DNA of 36,227 nucleotides from Natrinema soli (GCF_028618695.1 NZ_JAQIVI010000618.1:1-36227); one strand, 5' to 3'. Shown: positions 16,593 to 26,027, counted from the stretch's first letter. Program-made: numbers and translations. Notes: generated by a model not told the origin, from the letters alone.

Positions 16593-16919
16593 GTCAAATA
16601 GGGGCACCGGTATCGGTATTAATGTGTTGCCGCATCCTATCTCGGCCGGTTAGCGTCCACAATCAGGCGTCTCTACCGAGAAAATAGCCCTCAGTTCACG
16701 GTCGGCGCTGCTCACGTATCCACAGCTTGTAGTGTGATTTATGTATCGAGGTTGGGGTGCCATCCTTGTCCTGCCACCGATCTGAAGTCGCGTTTCGCAC
16801 CGCCTCTGCTGGCCGACCGGTCGCATCTTCTGATAGAGTGCAACCCTCTGTCGGCGAACTGCGTCTTACGCTTTACGGGCACCGTGTTGTTTATGAAAGT
16901 GTGTGGCGAGACTCCCATT
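16593..16919. other. Divergent promoter region of folCP and alaX
   Basis: A minus-strand TATA-like CATTAATACC at about 16615-16624 serves folCP. TTTATGA at 16890-16896 serves alaX, whose ATG is 24 nt further on. No gene is seen between them. Confidence 0.5.
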
Positions 16920-18125
16920 ATGGCCACCGACTCGACGAACAATATAGCGGCCCAAGAGCCATACGTGACCGAGTTCGAGGCGACCGTTCGGTCCGTCGAT
17001 GGTCGTGCGGTCCGTTTGGACCGGACGTATTTCTACCCGGAAGGGGGTGGACAACCGGCCGACAACGGATTTCTGGACGGTATCGACGTCACCGACGTGC
17101 AAAAACGAGACGGGGAAACCATCCACATCCTCGCGACCGTGCCTGGCTTCGAAGCGGGAGAGGCCGTCACGGGTCGAATCGACGAAGAGTTCCGAACATA
17201 CTGCATGCGAGCGCACACGGCGAGTCACTTGATGTACGGTGCGGGACGGAAACTGTTCGAGGACCCTGGATACGGCGGGTTCGATATCGGATCGGAGAAA
17301 GTTCGCCTGGACTTCAAAACTGACCGCGATCCCGACGACGTGAACGCTATCACATTCGAGCGAATGGTGAATAAAGTCGTCTGGGATTCTCGGGACATCA
17401 CGTGGAAAGAAATGGACAGTGAGTGCGCCCGTCGGCGCGACGACGTAGTGTTCAATCTGACTGACAACGGCGAGCCGTCCGATACGGTTCGCGTGGTCGA
17501 GATCGACGAGTGGGACATCGCGGCCTGCGGCGGCACGCACGTACAAAACACTACGGAGGTCGGACCGATAGCGGTGCTGGACGTCTCGAATCCGGGCTCC
17601 GACCTCATCCGCGTTGAGTACGCTGTCGGTCCCACAGCCATCCAGACGCGGATCGACGAGAGAAAGAATGCTGAGCGTGCGGCCGACGCGATGGAGACGA
17701 GCGTCGAGGACCTTCCGGAACGCGCTACCAGTCTCGTACAGGAGATCGGTTCTCTCACGGAAGAGATCGACCAGTTACACGAGCGTCTGTTAGAGAAGCG
17801 CCTTACGACCCTGGCGGACGAAGCCGTATCGAAGAACGGTGACGACTGGCTAGTCGGCGAAGTCGAGGGGATGGGTCCAAACGACGTTTCCGAGCGAGTC
17901 AGAAAACTCGCTGGAGACGCAGGTGACGTGATCGCACTTATCGGCATCAACGGTAGTTCGTTCGTGGTCGTCGCGACGACGGGCGAACCGGACGCCAGCG
18001 AGGTAGTCGACGATGTCACGGCGGAGTTCGGCGGTGGCGGTGGCGGCGGTTCGACCTTTGCGCAGGGCGGTGGGTTGAACGAGGAACCGACGACCATCGT
18101 CGAGTACCTACGTGAGCAGGTGTAG
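16920..18125 (+). CDS. alaX: Alanyl-tRNA editing protein AlaX (long form with DHHA1 domain)
   Basis: This is a 401-residue protein from ATG 16920 (MATDSTNNIAAQEPYVTEFE). The TATA box 24 nt upstream supports it over in-frame upstream codons. The editing domain has FYPEGGGQPAD (38-48), the zinc ligands HTASH at 99-103 and CGGTH at 203-207, as in the AlaRS editing site. A helical region and a DHHA1 domain follow, with a glycine-rich GGGGGGSTFAQGGG near the C-terminus. It hydrolyses mischarged Ser-tRNA-Ala or Gly-tRNA-Ala. It is divergent from folCP. All key residues are present. Confidence 0.93.
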   Translation: MATDSTNNIAAQEPYVTEFEATVRSVDGRAVRLDRTYFYPEGGGQPADNGFLDGIDVTDVQKRDGETIHILATVPGFEAGEAVTGRIDEEFRTYCMRAHTASHLMYGAGRKLFEDPGYGGFDIGSEKVRLDFKTDRDPDDVNAITFERMVNKVVWDSRDITWKEMDSECARRRDDVVFNLTDNGEPSDTVRVVEIDEWDIAACGGTHVQNTTEVGPIAVLDVSNPGSDLIRVEYAVGPTAIQTRIDERKNAERAADAMETSVEDLPERATSLVQEIGSLTEEIDQLHERLLEKRLTTLADEAVSKNGDDWLVGEVEGMGPNDVSERVRKLAGDAGDVIALIGINGSSFVVVATTGEPDASEVVDDVTAEFGGGGGGGSTFAQGGGLNEEPTTIVEYLREQV

Positions 18126-18312
18126 CCGCTTTGGCTCACCACTACCTGGAGCGACTGCGCTTCCGCCGTCGCTCGGTATCCCGTACACCGTACGTCTTCC
18201 TTCTCGTGTTGTCAGAAACCTTGGGCATATTGTGACTTCGAAAACACATCGTATCCCCCGTGTTTCAGGAGGAACAAGGTTAATTACTGGAGGACTGGAA
18301 GTCACGTCCGGA

Positions 18313-18450
18313 ATGCCTCTCAAAGTGAGTGAGACGTCCGCTTCGGCGGACTACGGATCACTGCTACGTGAACGCAAAGCTTCTCTCGAATCGAACCGAT
18401 GGAAAATGAGTAGAACAACCGATGGCAGTAGCCGGAGGATGCAGGTATGA
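18313..18450 (+). CDS. 45-residue ORF translationally coupled to purU
   Basis: ATG 18313 opens a 45-codon frame (MPLKVSETSASADYGSLLRE and on to SSRRMQV) whose TGA overlaps the purU ATG as ATGA. A TATA-like GTTAATTA lies about 30 nt upstream of this ATG and no better box is seen close to purU. The purU mRNA should therefore begin at this ORF. The product is basic, with no known motif. It could be a small protein or a leader that couples translation to purU. It is shorter than most real genes, and the evidence is positional. Confidence 0.45.
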   Translation: MPLKVSETSASADYGSLLRERKASLESNRWKMSRTTDGSSRRMQV

Positions 18451-19424
18451 CTCGCGAGTGGACTGAGATAACGGTCGTCGGCGAAGACGATACGGGCCTC
18501 ATCGCCGAGGTGACCTCCTTCCTCTTCGAGCGCAACGCCAACATCGTGGACCTCGACCAGGCCGTTCGGGACGGTACGTTCCGGATGACTATGGAAATCG
18601 ACACGTCGGAGATGGTCACCACCCAACTGAAGTTCCAGGAGGACCTCGAGGACCTCTGCGACGGGTTTGGGGTTGACGTCCAGGTGCGGTTCCCGTCCGA
18701 CTGCGAGAACCAGTCTATCGCCGTCCTCGTCACCAAGGAGAGCCACTGCCTCGAAGCGTTGCTCGAGGCCTGGAACAGCGGCGAACTGGACGCGGACATC
18801 GAGGTAGTCATCGGGAACCACGACGACCTTCAGCCGCTCGCGGCGCAGTACGACGTTCCCTTTCACGATATCGGCGACGAGAAGGGGGCTCCCAACGAAG
18901 AAGAACTGCTCGACCTGCTTACCGACTACGACATCGACCTGATCGCGCTGGCTCGCTACATCCGTATCCTATCGCCTGAAATCGTCTTCCGCTACGAGAG
19001 TCGGATCATCAATGTCCATCCGAGTCTGCTCCCGGCGTTCCCCGGTGCCGCCGCGTACAGACAGGCTCTCGAGGAGGGAGCCCGCATCGCTGGTGTCTCG
19101 GCCCACTACGTGACCACCGATCTCGACCAGGGCCCAATCATCACCCAGCGGTCGTTCAACGTCCCTTCAGATGCCACGGAGGCAGACCTCAAGCGGCTCG
19201 GCCAACCGCTCGAAGCCGAGGCCCTCCTCGAAGCGATAAAGCTCCATCTCGACGAAGAGCTCTCCGTGCAGTTCGGACGCACCGAACTCGAAAACCCCGG
19301 CGAGACCGACACGCAGCTCGGCGCTCCCCAAGAACTCAACCGGCTGATCCCCGACCAGCCGGTCGACGGCTTCGACGCGGTGGCTGGCGACGAAACGGAC
19401 GAGACGGCGACGGCGGATGACTGA
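18447..19424 (+). CDS. purU: Formyltetrahydrofolate deformylase
   Basis: This is a 325-residue protein. Residues 1-80 form an ACT regulatory domain (TEITVVGEDDTGLIAEVTSF). Residues 88-285 form the formyl-transferase fold with the catalytic Asn189 and His191 in NVHPSLLPAFPGAAAY and Asp227 in TTDLDQGPIITQ. The last 45 residues are an acidic extension (AGDETDETATADD at the end), usual in halophiles. It hydrolyses 10-formyl-THF to formate and THF. With FolCP and the dimethylglycine dehydrogenase-like enzyme nearby it can regenerate THF during demethylation, rather than serving purine synthesis. It follows the 45-residue ORF with an ATGA overlap. Confidence 0.93.
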   Translation: MTREWTEITVVGEDDTGLIAEVTSFLFERNANIVDLDQAVRDGTFRMTMEIDTSEMVTTQLKFQEDLEDLCDGFGVDVQVRFPSDCENQSIAVLVTKESHCLEALLEAWNSGELDADIEVVIGNHDDLQPLAAQYDVPFHDIGDEKGAPNEEELLDLLTDYDIDLIALARYIRILSPEIVFRYESRIINVHPSLLPAFPGAAAYRQALEEGARIAGVSAHYVTTDLDQGPIITQRSFNVPSDATEADLKRLGQPLEAEALLEAIKLHLDEELSVQFGRTELENPGETDTQLGAPQELNRLIPDQPVDGFDAVAGDETDETATADD

Positions 19425-19732
19425 CTCGCGGTGCCTTTCAAGCTCGACCACAGGGTCCGTCGCAGAGGCGACGAGAGAGTGATCTCTTTTCCGTATTGCG
19501 CTAGACGAACCGGCACGTTTTCCCGTTCTCCGCAACACATCAAGTAGATCATCTGTTGTGGACGGTGCGAGCGAGTCTGTAACGGACGTGTCCTCGTTCC
19601 GACCGCGACGCCAGTCATGAACACAAAACTGCGATAACGGCCTCTGTATCGTCGATATTGGGGGGACCACGAACCAACACTCTCGGTGATGACGGGAGAT
19701 TCATTAAACGTCGACACGAAATGCCATACGGA
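19425..19732. other. Intergenic region ahead of the CobW-type gene
   Basis: No gene is seen. A TATA-like CATTAAACG at 19702-19710 lies about 25 nt before ATG 19733. Confidence 0.4.
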
Positions 19733-20851
19733 ATGGTCACATCTTCATCCGAGATTCCGATCACCGTTATCAGCGGACCGCTGGGTGCAGGCAAAACGAC
19801 GCTGGTCAACCGACTGCTGAACAATCCCGACGATAGGCGAATCGCCGTCATCGTCAACGACATGGGCGAGGTCAACGTCGACGCGGAGTTAATCGCCGAC
19901 GAGACGGAGAAGGACGTCGTCGACCTTTCGAACGGGTGTATCTGCTGTCGGCTTCAGGACGACCTTATCGCTCAAGCGACGCGGTTGGCCGAGGAGCGCT
20001 CGTTCGACTACCTCGTCGTCGAGGCGTCAGGAATCAGCGAACCGGTTCCCATCGCTCGTACGCTCACGGAGGGGACAAAAGAAGACAGCCTTCCGGACCG
20101 GTTCCGCCTCGATACGACGGTTTCGGTCGTCGACGCCTACGGGTTCTGGAAAGCGTTCGATCCCGAAGAATCCCTCCCGGATGCTGCCCCGGACCCGGAG
20201 CGCCCATTGACCGAGGTGTTAGTCGACCAGATCGAGTTCTGCGACGTGTTGCTGCTGAACAAGTGCGATATGGTACCCGACGATGCGCAGGAGTCTATTG
20301 AGGCCACCATCCGTGAACTCCAGCCGCGCGCGACGCTTCATCGAACGACGTACAGTGATGTCGACCCGAGTGCCGTTCTCGACACCGGATCGTTCGACTT
20401 CGAAGCGGCGCGGCGGCAGCAAGGCTGGAAACGAGCCCTGTCGGGAGAAGCAGCAAATGAGAATCCGGGTCACGACCACGGTGGCGATGCCGTCTCGGCG
20501 GCCGAGGCACACGGTGTCGGGTCGTTCGTCTATCGGCGAGAGCGTCCTTTCCACCCTGAGCGGTTCGACGCGTGGCTCGACGACTGGGACGGCGAGATCA
20601 TCCGCGCGAAAGGGTTCGCGTGGGTAGCGAGTCGCCCGGAGACGGTTCTCGGGGTGAGTCAGGCCGGTCCATCTGTCCAGGCTGGCCCGATTGGCGAATG
20701 GAGCCACGATGATCCGGCGACGCGGTTGGTGTTCATCGGTAGCGACCTCGACGAAGCGGCCGTGGCCACCGAACTCGACGACTGTCTGGCGGCGTCTGAC
20801 GAACAGACCGACGAGTACGCTACTGATCCCTTCCCCCGCGGATCCGCTTGA
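19733..20851 (+). CDS. CobW/G3E-family GTPase (COG0523 metal chaperone)
   Basis: This is a 372-residue protein. ATG 19733 (MVTSSSEIPITVISG) is preferred because the TATA box sits 25 nt upstream, while ATG 19721 is too close to it. GPLGAGKTT is the P-loop, GEVNVDAELI the switch region, CICCRL the family's metal-binding CxCC motif, EASGISEP the G3E motif and NKCD the guanine specificity motif. A His-rich patch (GHDHGGDA) lies near residue 250 and a CobW C-terminal domain follows. COG0523 proteins deliver metal, often zinc, to client enzymes. The zinc formaldehyde dehydrogenase next door is a possible client, but this is inference from position. Confidence 0.85.
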   Translation: MVTSSSEIPITVISGPLGAGKTTLVNRLLNNPDDRRIAVIVNDMGEVNVDAELIADETEKDVVDLSNGCICCRLQDDLIAQATRLAEERSFDYLVVEASGISEPVPIARTLTEGTKEDSLPDRFRLDTTVSVVDAYGFWKAFDPEESLPDAAPDPERPLTEVLVDQIEFCDVLLLNKCDMVPDDAQESIEATIRELQPRATLHRTTYSDVDPSAVLDTGSFDFEAARRQQGWKRALSGEAANENPGHDHGGDAVSAAEAHGVGSFVYRRERPFHPERFDAWLDDWDGEIIRAKGFAWVASRPETVLGVSQAGPSVQAGPIGEWSHDDPATRLVFIGSDLDEAAVATELDDCLAASDEQTDEYATDPFPRGSA

Positions 20852-21073
20852 TCTCCGCTCGGGCCCGATCTCGTTGCCGGTCGTTCCAACGCCCGTCGAA
20901 TCGCCGCAGTCGCCGGTGGCTACTGCGGTGACTATCGGTTGCGTCGTCTGTATCCGCGTCTCGTGCTGGTTCCCTTGCGTGGGTACGAAGTAACGCTGTA
21001 CAGTGGTTTGTTACCCCACCACACCAGATAACGTAGTGATGCGAAAAAACGGAGGCGTCTGATCGCGCGGGGG

Positions 21074-22237
21074 TTACGGCTCTAGCAGGACCTTCGTGAC
21101 GCCTTCCTCGCGGTTATCGAATTTCTCGTACATCTCCGGCGCGTCCTCCAAGTCGACGCGGTGCGAGACGACCCAGCTGGGATCGGCGCGCCCTGAGATG
21201 ATCATGTCGCGGAGCTCACGGTTGTACTCCTTGACGTTGCACTGGCCGGTACCGAGCGCCTGCCCCTTCTCGAAGAGGAGGCCGAAGTCGATGCCAAGAC
21301 GGCCCTGTGCTGCCATTTCGTCCGGTGCGCCGGGGTCGTCGGGGACGTACAATCCCGGAATCCCGAGTTCACCGGTCGGTCGGACCGTCCGGATGAGGTT
21401 GTTGATGACGACAGCCGGGTTCTCGCGGGCAGGGTCGTACGCGTCGTCGCCTTCCTTATCTGGGTCGATAGCCTGGTATCCGACGGCGTCGACGCCCTTG
21501 TCGACGCCGCCGCCGTGGATGTCTTTGATCTGTTCGACCGGATCGCCCTCCTCGAAGTTGATCGGCGTCGCGTCGCAGTGTTCCTCAGCCAGTTCGAGGC
21601 GGCTGGGAACACGGTCGACGACGTAAATCTCCGCGGCACCCTTGAGCTTGGCGCTGTAGGCCGCCATCAGGCCCACCGGACCGGCGCCATAGATAGCGAC
21701 GGAGTCACCGGACTGGAGGTTGGCGAGTTCAGTGCCGTGCCAGCCGGTCGGGAAGATGTCCGCGAGCAGTGCAAACGAGTCCTCGTGTTCGTCCCCGTCA
21801 GGCAGTTTGAGCGCATTGAAGTCCGCGTACGGAATGCGAAGTTTCTCGGCCTGACCGCCCTGGTACGGCCCCATCGCGACGTACCCATACGCGCCGCCGG
21901 CGAATCCGGGGTTGACGTTCGTACAGAAGCCCGTATAGCCGTTCTCACAGTTTTCACAGAAGCCACAGGCGACGTTAAACGGCGCGACGACGCGGTCGCC
22001 CACCTCGAGGGAACTCACCGCGTCGCCGACCTCGGTCACGATACCCATGTTCTCGTGCCCGAACACGATCCCTGACTCTGCGGCCGTCCGCCCCTCGTAC
22101 ATGTGTAGGTCGGACCCGCAGATGCACGTCGTCGTGATGTCGATCACGACATCGTTCGGGTGCTCGATCTGGGGTTGCTCGACTTCTTCGACTGCTACCT
22201 CGCGTTCGCCTTTGTAAACGACGGCATTCATGGACAT
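21074..22237 (-). CDS. fdhA: Zinc-dependent glutathione-independent formaldehyde dehydrogenase (ADH superfamily)
   Basis: This is a 387-residue protein. The start MSMNAVVYKG has a second possible ATG two codons on. Catalytic zinc ligands are Cys40 in TCICGSDLHMYEGR and His61-Glu62 in GHENMG. Structural zinc cysteines are C91, C94, C97 and C105. A Rossmann motif GAGPVGLMAA is near residue 180. The extra loop near FPTGWHGTEL and the region YDPARENP near 265 fit the formaldehyde-dismutase/FDH subgroup, in which NAD stays tightly bound. It oxidises formaldehyde to formate, the by-product of oxidative N-demethylation. A TATA-like AATATAAATATGG lies about 33 nt upstream. The C-terminus and motifs are complete. 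Confidence 0.88.
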   Translation of the reverse strand: MSMNAVVYKGEREVAVEEVEQPQIEHPNDVVIDITTTCICGSDLHMYEGRTAAESGIVFGHENMGIVTEVGDAVSSLEVGDRVVAPFNVACGFCENCENGYTGFCTNVNPGFAGGAYGYVAMGPYQGGQAEKLRIPYADFNALKLPDGDEHEDSFALLADIFPTGWHGTELANLQSGDSVAIYGAGPVGLMAAYSAKLKGAAEIYVVDRVPSRLELAEEHCDATPINFEEGDPVEQIKDIHGGGVDKGVDAVGYQAIDPDKEGDDAYDPARENPAVVINNLIRTVRPTGELGIPGLYVPDDPGAPDEMAAQGRLGIDFGLLFEKGQALGTGQCNVKEYNRELRDMIISGRADPSWVVSHRVDLEDAPEMYEKFDNREEGVTKVLLEP

Positions 22238-22642
22238 TGGTCGATATCTCCACTATTACCTGCGAGCGGACCATATTTATATTCAATGTTTATAATGTCG
22301 GTTAGAACCCAAGATATAAAATTCCCAACGGTTAGTGGAAAGGATGCGTTCTACATATCTGTCTCCCATTATATGCTCACATTGGAATGTTGTCACGAGG
22401 GGGAAATGGACGATTTTGATTGGATAGGTGATAGTTTGAGCATAGAGGGATCAGCACTGGCAGTCGAGATGTGCTCTCAGCCTCTCATTTTCGTGGCGGT
22501 GGCAGCAAACAGAGCACCTCGACGATCAGGAGGGATCGGCTCATAGTTTCGTGAGTTTTCCGTCAAACTTGTTGGACGCTGGTGGTCGCGGTGTCCACCC
22601 CAAACAACGTGCCGGCGGGCGGAGAGGGAGAAGACGGTTGTT
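22238..22642. other. Upstream region of fdhA with no clear gene
   Basis: It holds the AT-rich fdhA promoter at 22268-22282. Short open frames around 22370-22546 have no recognisable motif and are not called. Confidence 0.4.
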
Positions 22643-22950
22643 TTGACATGGGGAATTTGGATAGACTTGGGCAACGCTGCGTCAGAGTCCATTGATCCGA
22701 GGACTGCTGCTGCTATCTCGTATCTCGTGGCGATAATTCTTTCACTCTAATTCATTGTTATTTCAGGTCTACCTATCGGAGTTACTATATGGGGAGGGCT
22801 GCTTGCTGGCATGGCCGGGTTATTCACCGGAACCGCTCTCATTTCGATGTACATCGGATTTTCAAGGTCAACGACAGTGATCCCTACTCTCGTGCCATGG
22901 ACTTCGTCGTCGCGGCTATCATCGGTAGGTCGTTCTCGGAGACGATTTGA
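22643..22950 (+). pseudogene. Decayed small integral membrane protein
   Basis: One frame reads LTWGIWIDLGNAASESIDPR, then TAAAISYLVAIILSL, an in-frame TAA at 22748-22750, then FIVISGLPIGVTIWGGLLAG and MAGLFTGTALISMYIGF. An extra T near 22860 shifts the frame, after which KVNDSDPYSRAMDFVVAAII and GRSFSETI end at TGA 22948-22950. Two hydrophobic helices flank the stop and a third follows the shift. The family is not recognised. It may be a transporter or a membrane accessory subunit. The start is not certain (TTG at 22643). Confidence 0.55.
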
Positions 22951-23136
22951 CATGCGTGCGGGGAACACGCTATCCGGTAGTCGTCTCCTCGCGACGGATG
23001 TCGACATGAACATGGCATCAAGGACGGAGTTTACGTTCGTTTCGGTCTACGGCGAACCGACGTCCGATCGCATACACTCCATGCCATGTCCCCCCTCGAT
23101 CCCACTCGACACCCCGAAAATCAGGGTTGTCGGTTA

Positions 23137-24147
23137 TTACGAATCGTAGGCGTCCTGTGCGAGCTGGTGGAACTTGTGGACGGTGTGTTCGTTGGGACCG
23201 AGTTGGGCCTGTGCGAGCGCGCCGGTTTTGAGTCCCTCCCACTGGCGTTCAACCAGTTCGAAGTCTTCCTCCTGGAGTTGGCGACTTGTCCGGACGAACT
23301 CACGTTCCTCCTCCGAGAGTTCGCTGTCTCGGAAGTAGTAATCCGCGATCAACTGGAAGCGGTCAGTGTCGATGGGATCGATGATGTAGGTGCCGTAGCC
23401 GTCGGCGGTTCCGTACATGTTGACCGTGAAGTTCGGCCAGAAGTAGTGGAACTGTGCCTCGTGTTCGTCGTGGATGCGCATCTCGTCCTCGACGTCTTCG
23501 GCGTGGGTGTAGTGAAGCACCCAGTGGTAATCGTTGACCTCGAGTTCGGACTCGTTGAGCGAGATGCCTTTGATCCAGTCCTGATGATTGGCCTGACAGT
23601 GGTCACACTCCGAGTAGTTGCTCGCGAACACCTTCCAATTGCACTCGACCTCGGAAACGATCCGAGTGGCGTGCTCGTACTCCCCCAGCGGGAGCGCCTC
23701 GAGGCGGTCTTTCATCACGCCGGCCTGCTCGGCCAGCGGCATCGGGTCGTCGCGCAGGTTTACGAAGAGCAGCGGTCCGATGCTGTCGACGTGAATATTG
23801 TCTGCCTCCTCGAGTTCGTCCGGATCAATACGTTCGGAATCGGTCATCGGCGTATCGTCTACGATCGCCGAGCCATCGTGGGCCGAAAAGTTCTCGAAGG
23901 CACGCACATTGCCGTTTTTGTCCCGGACAACGACCAGGTTCCGACCACCGATGTCGCGGGTGAAAAACTGACCTGGTTCGCTGATGCTATTCGCATGGCC
24001 CGCGTAGACCCAGTACTGCCCGAAGATCTTCTCCTTTTCGAGTTCGAATATATCGTCTTCGGTGAAGTACTTCGCTGGGAGTGCGTTCGATTTCTCTGTG
24101 ATGTCTGAACTGACTGGCTTCGCCTGGGTCTCTTTCCACTGCGTCAT
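23137..24147 (-). CDS. Rieske-less paralog of an aromatic-ring-hydroxylating-type oxygenase alpha subunit
   Basis: This is a 336-residue protein from ATG 24147, with TATA-like TTTAAAAAG 24 nt upstream and an intact frame. It is a close paralog of the product of 27730-28863. Residues 1-119 are clearly related but divergent. The Rieske site is destroyed: Cys88 is Ser88 (FENFSAHDGS against FDNVCAHRGS), and the region with the second ligand pair (CPYH, 112-115 of the full copy) is absent in a net 41-residue deletion. Residues 120-336 are identical, with the mononuclear-iron motif ECDHCQANH (His183, His188) and the distal Asp (EEDFELVERQ). Alone it cannot carry electrons. It could join a mixed trimer, since electrons pass between subunits, or bind ligand as a regulator. 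The 3' half differs from the other copy at about 16 bases, all synonymous by eye, which argues for selection. Confidence 0.88.
   Translation of the reverse strand: MTQWKETQAKPVSSDITEKSNALPAKYFTEDDIFELEKEKIFGQYWVYAGHANSISEPGQFFTRDIGGRNLVVVRDKNGNVRAFENFSAHDGSAIVDDTPMTDSERIDPDELEEADNIHVDSIGPLLFVNLRDDPMPLAEQAGVMKDRLEALPLGEYEHATRIVSEVECNWKVFASNYSECDHCQANHQDWIKGISLNESELEVNDYHWVLHYTHAEDVEDEMRIHDEHEAQFHYFWPNFTVNMYGTADGYGTYIIDPIDTDRFQLIADYYFRDSELSEEEREFVRTSRQLQEEDFELVERQWEGLKTGALAQAQLGPNEHTVHKFHQLAQDAYDS
23140..23793. repeat. 654-bp direct repeat, copy A (3' half of the Rieske-less gene)
   Basis: It matches 27733-28386 over 654 bases without gaps, about 97.5 percent identical by eye (about 16 differences). 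The similarity stops sharply at both ends, at the gene's stop codon and at GACGTG near 23793, where the encoded N-terminal halves diverge. Confidence 0.9.
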
Positions 24148-24170
24148 GCAGTCGCACAATCGAGAGAAGC

Positions 24171-24179
24171 TTTAAAAAG
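24171..24179 (-). promoter_or_regulatory. TATA box of the Rieske-less gene
   Basis: TTTAAAAAG on the plus strand, CTTTTTAAA on the minus strand, is 24 nt upstream of ATG 24147. This is the distance expected for a leaderless haloarchaeal transcript. Confidence 0.65.
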
Positions 24180-25627
24180 GATTAACCAGTTATATAGAAA
24201 CTCATTATATGGCCGGTTACGTCATCGATAGATAGACAGTCAACTAACGGATACAACGCACTGAAACGATGTGCCCGCTCTTGTCCTGGAGTCTGGATGG
24301 GGTCATGTCATCAAACGCGGTCCCGCTTGCATTCCGTACGAGACAGGACGATAACTTTGTACAACAATTCGATGCGTACGCCCATCTGCTCGGGGTTCCC
24401 GTCTCGGGTCCGACTCTCGCTTTCGCTGGTACTCGGATGAACTCGTACCAAGAGGGTCTTATGATTTGCACACCGAAAGCGAGCGTCAGAGCGGTTATGA
24501 CGACTCGATCGACGCTGGAGAGCGGACACTCCTCCCCGGTGAGAGCGTCCGAATCTCTTCTAGAGCGCTTTCGAATGTAACTAAGTGTTTTGCCACAGAC
24601 TCGAAACATAATCGCAGTGGGATCCACGGAGACGCGCTACACCCAGTTGACAACCAAACTAATGAGATACCAGATACGTTGTGGTTGATCAGCCAGTGGT
24701 TCAGATTGGCAATTACTGATGGCGGGTGTGCACTGTCGTTGATCCTGAGTACGTCGGGCCGTCCCCGCAGATCGGCCACCGGACGATCAGTTTCACCGCT
24801 AACCACCGACCGAGTACGCCTTATTCCAAGTGGCAACGCTGTCGCGTTGGCGGCTAACCGCTGCCGACAGCGACCGCTCCTCACCTATCGTCGAGGAGGA
24901 TCAAACCGATTACTGTGACCGACGACGGAACTCAGGCTTCAAACCGGCTCAGCTGAAGATGCCTTGTGAGGTGCTGAATCTAGCCTTGCAGGCAGAATTA
25001 CAAGCGAGAGGTTGTCCTCTCTCGCGAACATAGCATCTCCGCTAAGCCCGCTCCGCTCGATATTTGGGAGGGGCGACTATAATTACAAACATATGGGCGT
25101 AATAGGAGGCGTGTAAAAATAGTGCCGCTCGTCATAGTCGCACGCAATACAGTCGCCAAAGAGAGTGCTGATGAACGAGCTATCGACGAAAACTACCGAG
25201 AGAAGGACAGATAATCGGCACAGCCAGTCTGATCTAATTCCTCTCGCGATCAACTCTCTAGAATAGAACAGGGAGTCGTGCTATGCGTTCCGGACTCCCC
25301 GCGAGTCGCCCCCGCTCGAGAAGTGCATGCCTGGGATACTGTCTCCGGATTAGCGTCGCATTCCAGATACCGTACTGGCTGCCGGTGTCGACATGAGATG
25401 GCTTTCATCCGATCACCAGCCACTACCCACAGGCGGCTATCGGACCATTGCTGGGAGCAGTCGGAACGACTACCGCGTTGCGTTCGCAGCAAAATCGAGG
25501 TCTCATCACTACCCTAGTCAGAGAACTCGAATGGCTTGCGGGATTCGAGAACCCGACAAATGAGATATTTTTCACTATGAGTTTTCCAGTATTCACGTGC
25601 CCCGGTCGTACTCGTCCGTGAACGCAG
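24180..25627. other. Long stretch without a recognisable gene
   Basis: About 1.45 kb in which all six frames are broken and none gives a motif or haloarchaeal-type acidic protein I can recognise. It is probably eroded sequence, like the neighbouring pseudogenes at 22643 and 25628. Confidence 0.45.
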
Positions 25628-26027
25628 CTACTTCGCAATCAACGCGATAGCGATTCTAGCCAATAGAATTCCCTGCATCGGTCATCAGTAGGGATTCTTC
25701 TAAGAAGATGACTGCGATGACCGCTACGACGATGAAAGAAAAGGTGCTACTAGTCGCCACGATCACAGTATCATCCCTCGCAAGCGCTGCGTATAGGGTT
25801 ATGCCCCCGGATACCAACAAGTGCAGCGTAGAACAAGCCAGCAGAGACCACGTCTGTCGGTGTTTTCTGAGTGATCCCGATGTAAATTACGGCGATGACC
25901 GTCCCGACCACGTAGGAGATGACCAGTGCCGTCTCCGGAAGGAGTTCGTCGCGAGTCTAACGAAAATCACCCATAGTTCCCACGTGACCATCGTCACGAT
26001 AGCTGGGAGTACCGGAATGGTTCCCAT
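25628..26027 (-). pseudogene. Single-domain EamA (DMT-superfamily) transporter, frameshifted
   Basis: The pieces follow each other on the minus strand from ATG 26027. MGTIPVLPAIVTMVTWELWV leads to IFVRLATNSFRR. After a shift come ETALVISYVVGTVIAVIYIG and VSAGLFYAALVG. After another come LYAALARDDTVIVATSSTFS and FIVVAVIAVIFLEESLLMTD. The final ILLARIAIALIAK ends at TAG 25630-25628 in yet another frame. The order and motifs (short EamA domain of about 140 residues, with the FLEE block near the end) match archaeal EamA metabolite transporters. At least three frameshifts make it inactive. Confidence 0.7.

Noticed and set aside
23137..24147. Rieske-less gene dismissed as an ordinary pseudogene or assembly error
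   Set aside because: The frame is intact, a TATA box sits at the right distance, the N-terminal part differs along its whole length from the other copy, and the 3' half shows only synonymous changes. A collapse or misassembly would not give this pattern.
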